Part shown: positions 12,763-13,512 of the stretch, in pieces
Layout: the number at the start of each line of letters is the position of its first letter
Numbering within the stretch: position 1 is the stretch's first letter
Source of the DNA: Candidatus Gastranaerophilales bacterium
GTDB taxonomy: Bacteria; Cyanobacteriota; Vampirovibrionia; Gastranaerophilales; Gastranaerophilaceae
Length of the DNA: 13,512 nucleotides
Reading direction: 5' to 3'
NCBI GenBank assembly: GCA_947589525.1
Contig: CANQAW010000024.1
Location: 1-13,512 of the forward strand
Made by a program: the position numbers and the translations under genes
Notes under the pieces: generated by a model
Database searches by the model: none
Seen by the model: only the letters and a program-made list of their open reading frames with translations
Told to the model about the DNA's origin: nothing

Positions 12763-13512
12763 GTGAACAAAACTTGCAAAAGAATTTTAAATGCGGTCTT
12801 TATATTAATTTTATCAATTAATCTTGCTTCGGCGGTTGAGTCCGAATATAAGAATTCTCTTGTCAAAGTTGAACTGAATAAAAACGGTGAAGCAAATTAC
12901 AATATAGATTTATATACACAGAAAAAATTTTTAGAACCCGTTAAAGTAATAAAGAAGAATGATTTAAGCTATTATATTCTGCTTCCGGAAACTAAAAATT
13001 CTTCGGCTCAAACGGGACTTTCAGGAACAGACATAAGAAACGTAACCGTAAATTCCTATAAATATGCAGGTCAGGAAACAAATACAGGCTATACAAAAAT
13101 AAACATAACAACAACTAAGCCCGTTAACTTTAACTTAAACGTCAAGCAGACAGGGCAAAATATTTCAAAACAACCGCAATCTTCAATAGCGGCAACAAAT
13201 AATACAAAAACTACCGCAAACGGCGGGGGTCAAAAAAAAAATTCGACCGCTCAAGAGAACTCTAAAAGTACCGATAATATAAATGCGCAAAATAAATTGC
13301 AAGCACCTCTGCCTTCCGTTTTTAAAAATAAAAATGAAACGGTTAAAAAACAAACTCCATTAACATCACCCGTTCAAAAACAAAATATAAAACAAACAAA
13401 TAAAACGGTAAAAAAAAGTCAGCCTGCTGTCGAAAAAAAATCAGCCGCACCCCAAAAATTAAAACCCGAAGCAAAAAAAAGGGCTGTTCCTAAAGTTATA
13501 CAAAAAAACAAC
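12763..13512 (+). CDS. Secreted low-complexity protein, possibly AMIN-like (3' truncated)
   Basis: An open frame of 250 codons runs from GTG 12763 to the right edge without a stop. AAGGA (12751-12755) lies 7 bases before the GTG. The N-terminus is a signal peptide: basic MNKTCKR, a hydrophobic core and a predicted cut after Ala-Ser-Ala at residue 24. Residues about 27-130 form a strand-rich domain (SLVKVELNKNGEANYNIDLY, then a LLPETKN segment and VTVNSYKYAG). This is reminiscent of AMIN domains, which anchor envelope proteins to peptidoglycan or pilus secretins in cyanobacteria, but I cannot confirm it. From about 130 on it is a linker rich in Lys, Gln, Asn, Thr and Pro, probably disordered, so further domains likely lie beyond the window. 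Function unknown; envelope location is likely. Confidence 0.75.
   Translation, partial: MNKTCKRILNAVFILILSINLASAVESEYKNSLVKVELNKNGEANYNIDLYTQKKFLEPVKVIKKNDLSYYILLPETKNSSAQTGLSGTDIRNVTVNSYKYAGQETNTGYTKINITTTKPVNFNLNVKQTGQNISKQPQSSIAATNNTKTTANGGGQKKNSTAQENSKSTDNINAQNKLQAPLPSVFKNKNETVKKQTPLTSPVQKQNIKQTNKTVKKSQPAVEKKSAAPQKLKPEAKKRAVPKVIQKNN

Noticed and set aside
1..13512. CRISPR arrays, tRNA genes, transposons, integrase sites
   Set aside because: No regularly spaced repeats, no cloverleaf candidates in the short intergenic gaps, and no transposase or integrase frames were found. Every spacer is under 200 bases.

Overview
The window is a very AT-rich, gene-dense stretch of bacterial chromosome, with little space between genes and the standard genetic code. 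The best guess at its source is a gut-type, non-photosynthetic relative of cyanobacteria (Vampirovibrionia/Melainabacteria, order Gastranaerophilales). This is inferred from the low GC, a prepilin with an Ala-Phe-Thr-Leu-Ala-Glu processing site and a conserved-looking Gly/Phe-rich C-terminus, and the mix of housekeeping genes. It is not proven. No rRNA, tRNA, insertion sequence, phage gene or CRISPR array was seen.

Layout. Bases 1-3245 are a tight plus-strand operon: the end of an unknown gene, ribD (riboflavin), aroQ (shikimate), thiL (thiamine diphosphate) and ispD (MEP isoprenoid pathway), coupled by 4-8 base overlaps or 4-5 base gaps. A small hypothetical gene (3336-3641) follows, ending exactly where the minus-strand radA ends. 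Bases 3642-6413 are a minus-strand cluster of two tandem thymidylate-kinase-like genes followed by radA. A divergent promoter region separates it from a plus-strand six-helix membrane protein whose 3' end overlaps miaA by 83 bases out of frame. miaA converges on a minus-strand SDF-family (dicarboxylate/amino acid:cation) symporter.

The most unusual gene is at 9496-10947 (minus). It encodes a soluble 483-residue protein whose C-terminal two thirds match the cytoplasmic export-gate domain of FlhA/FHIPEP. The eight-helix membrane domain is missing and is replaced by a DUF4177-like module plus a coiled coil. No other flagellar or type III secretion gene is in view. Next come a prepilin-like gene with a clear promoter, the convergent era gene, and the 5' part of a secreted, low-complexity protein that runs off the right edge.

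Genes meet tail to tail with 0, -9 and -4 bases between them, and no intrinsic terminator lies at these junctions. The only convincing terminator (10992-11019, minus strand) lies about 750 bases beyond the end of era, past the prepilin gene and just ahead of the FlhA-like gene. It either stops an era transcript that is antisense to the prepilin gene or acts as an attenuator in the FlhA-like leader.
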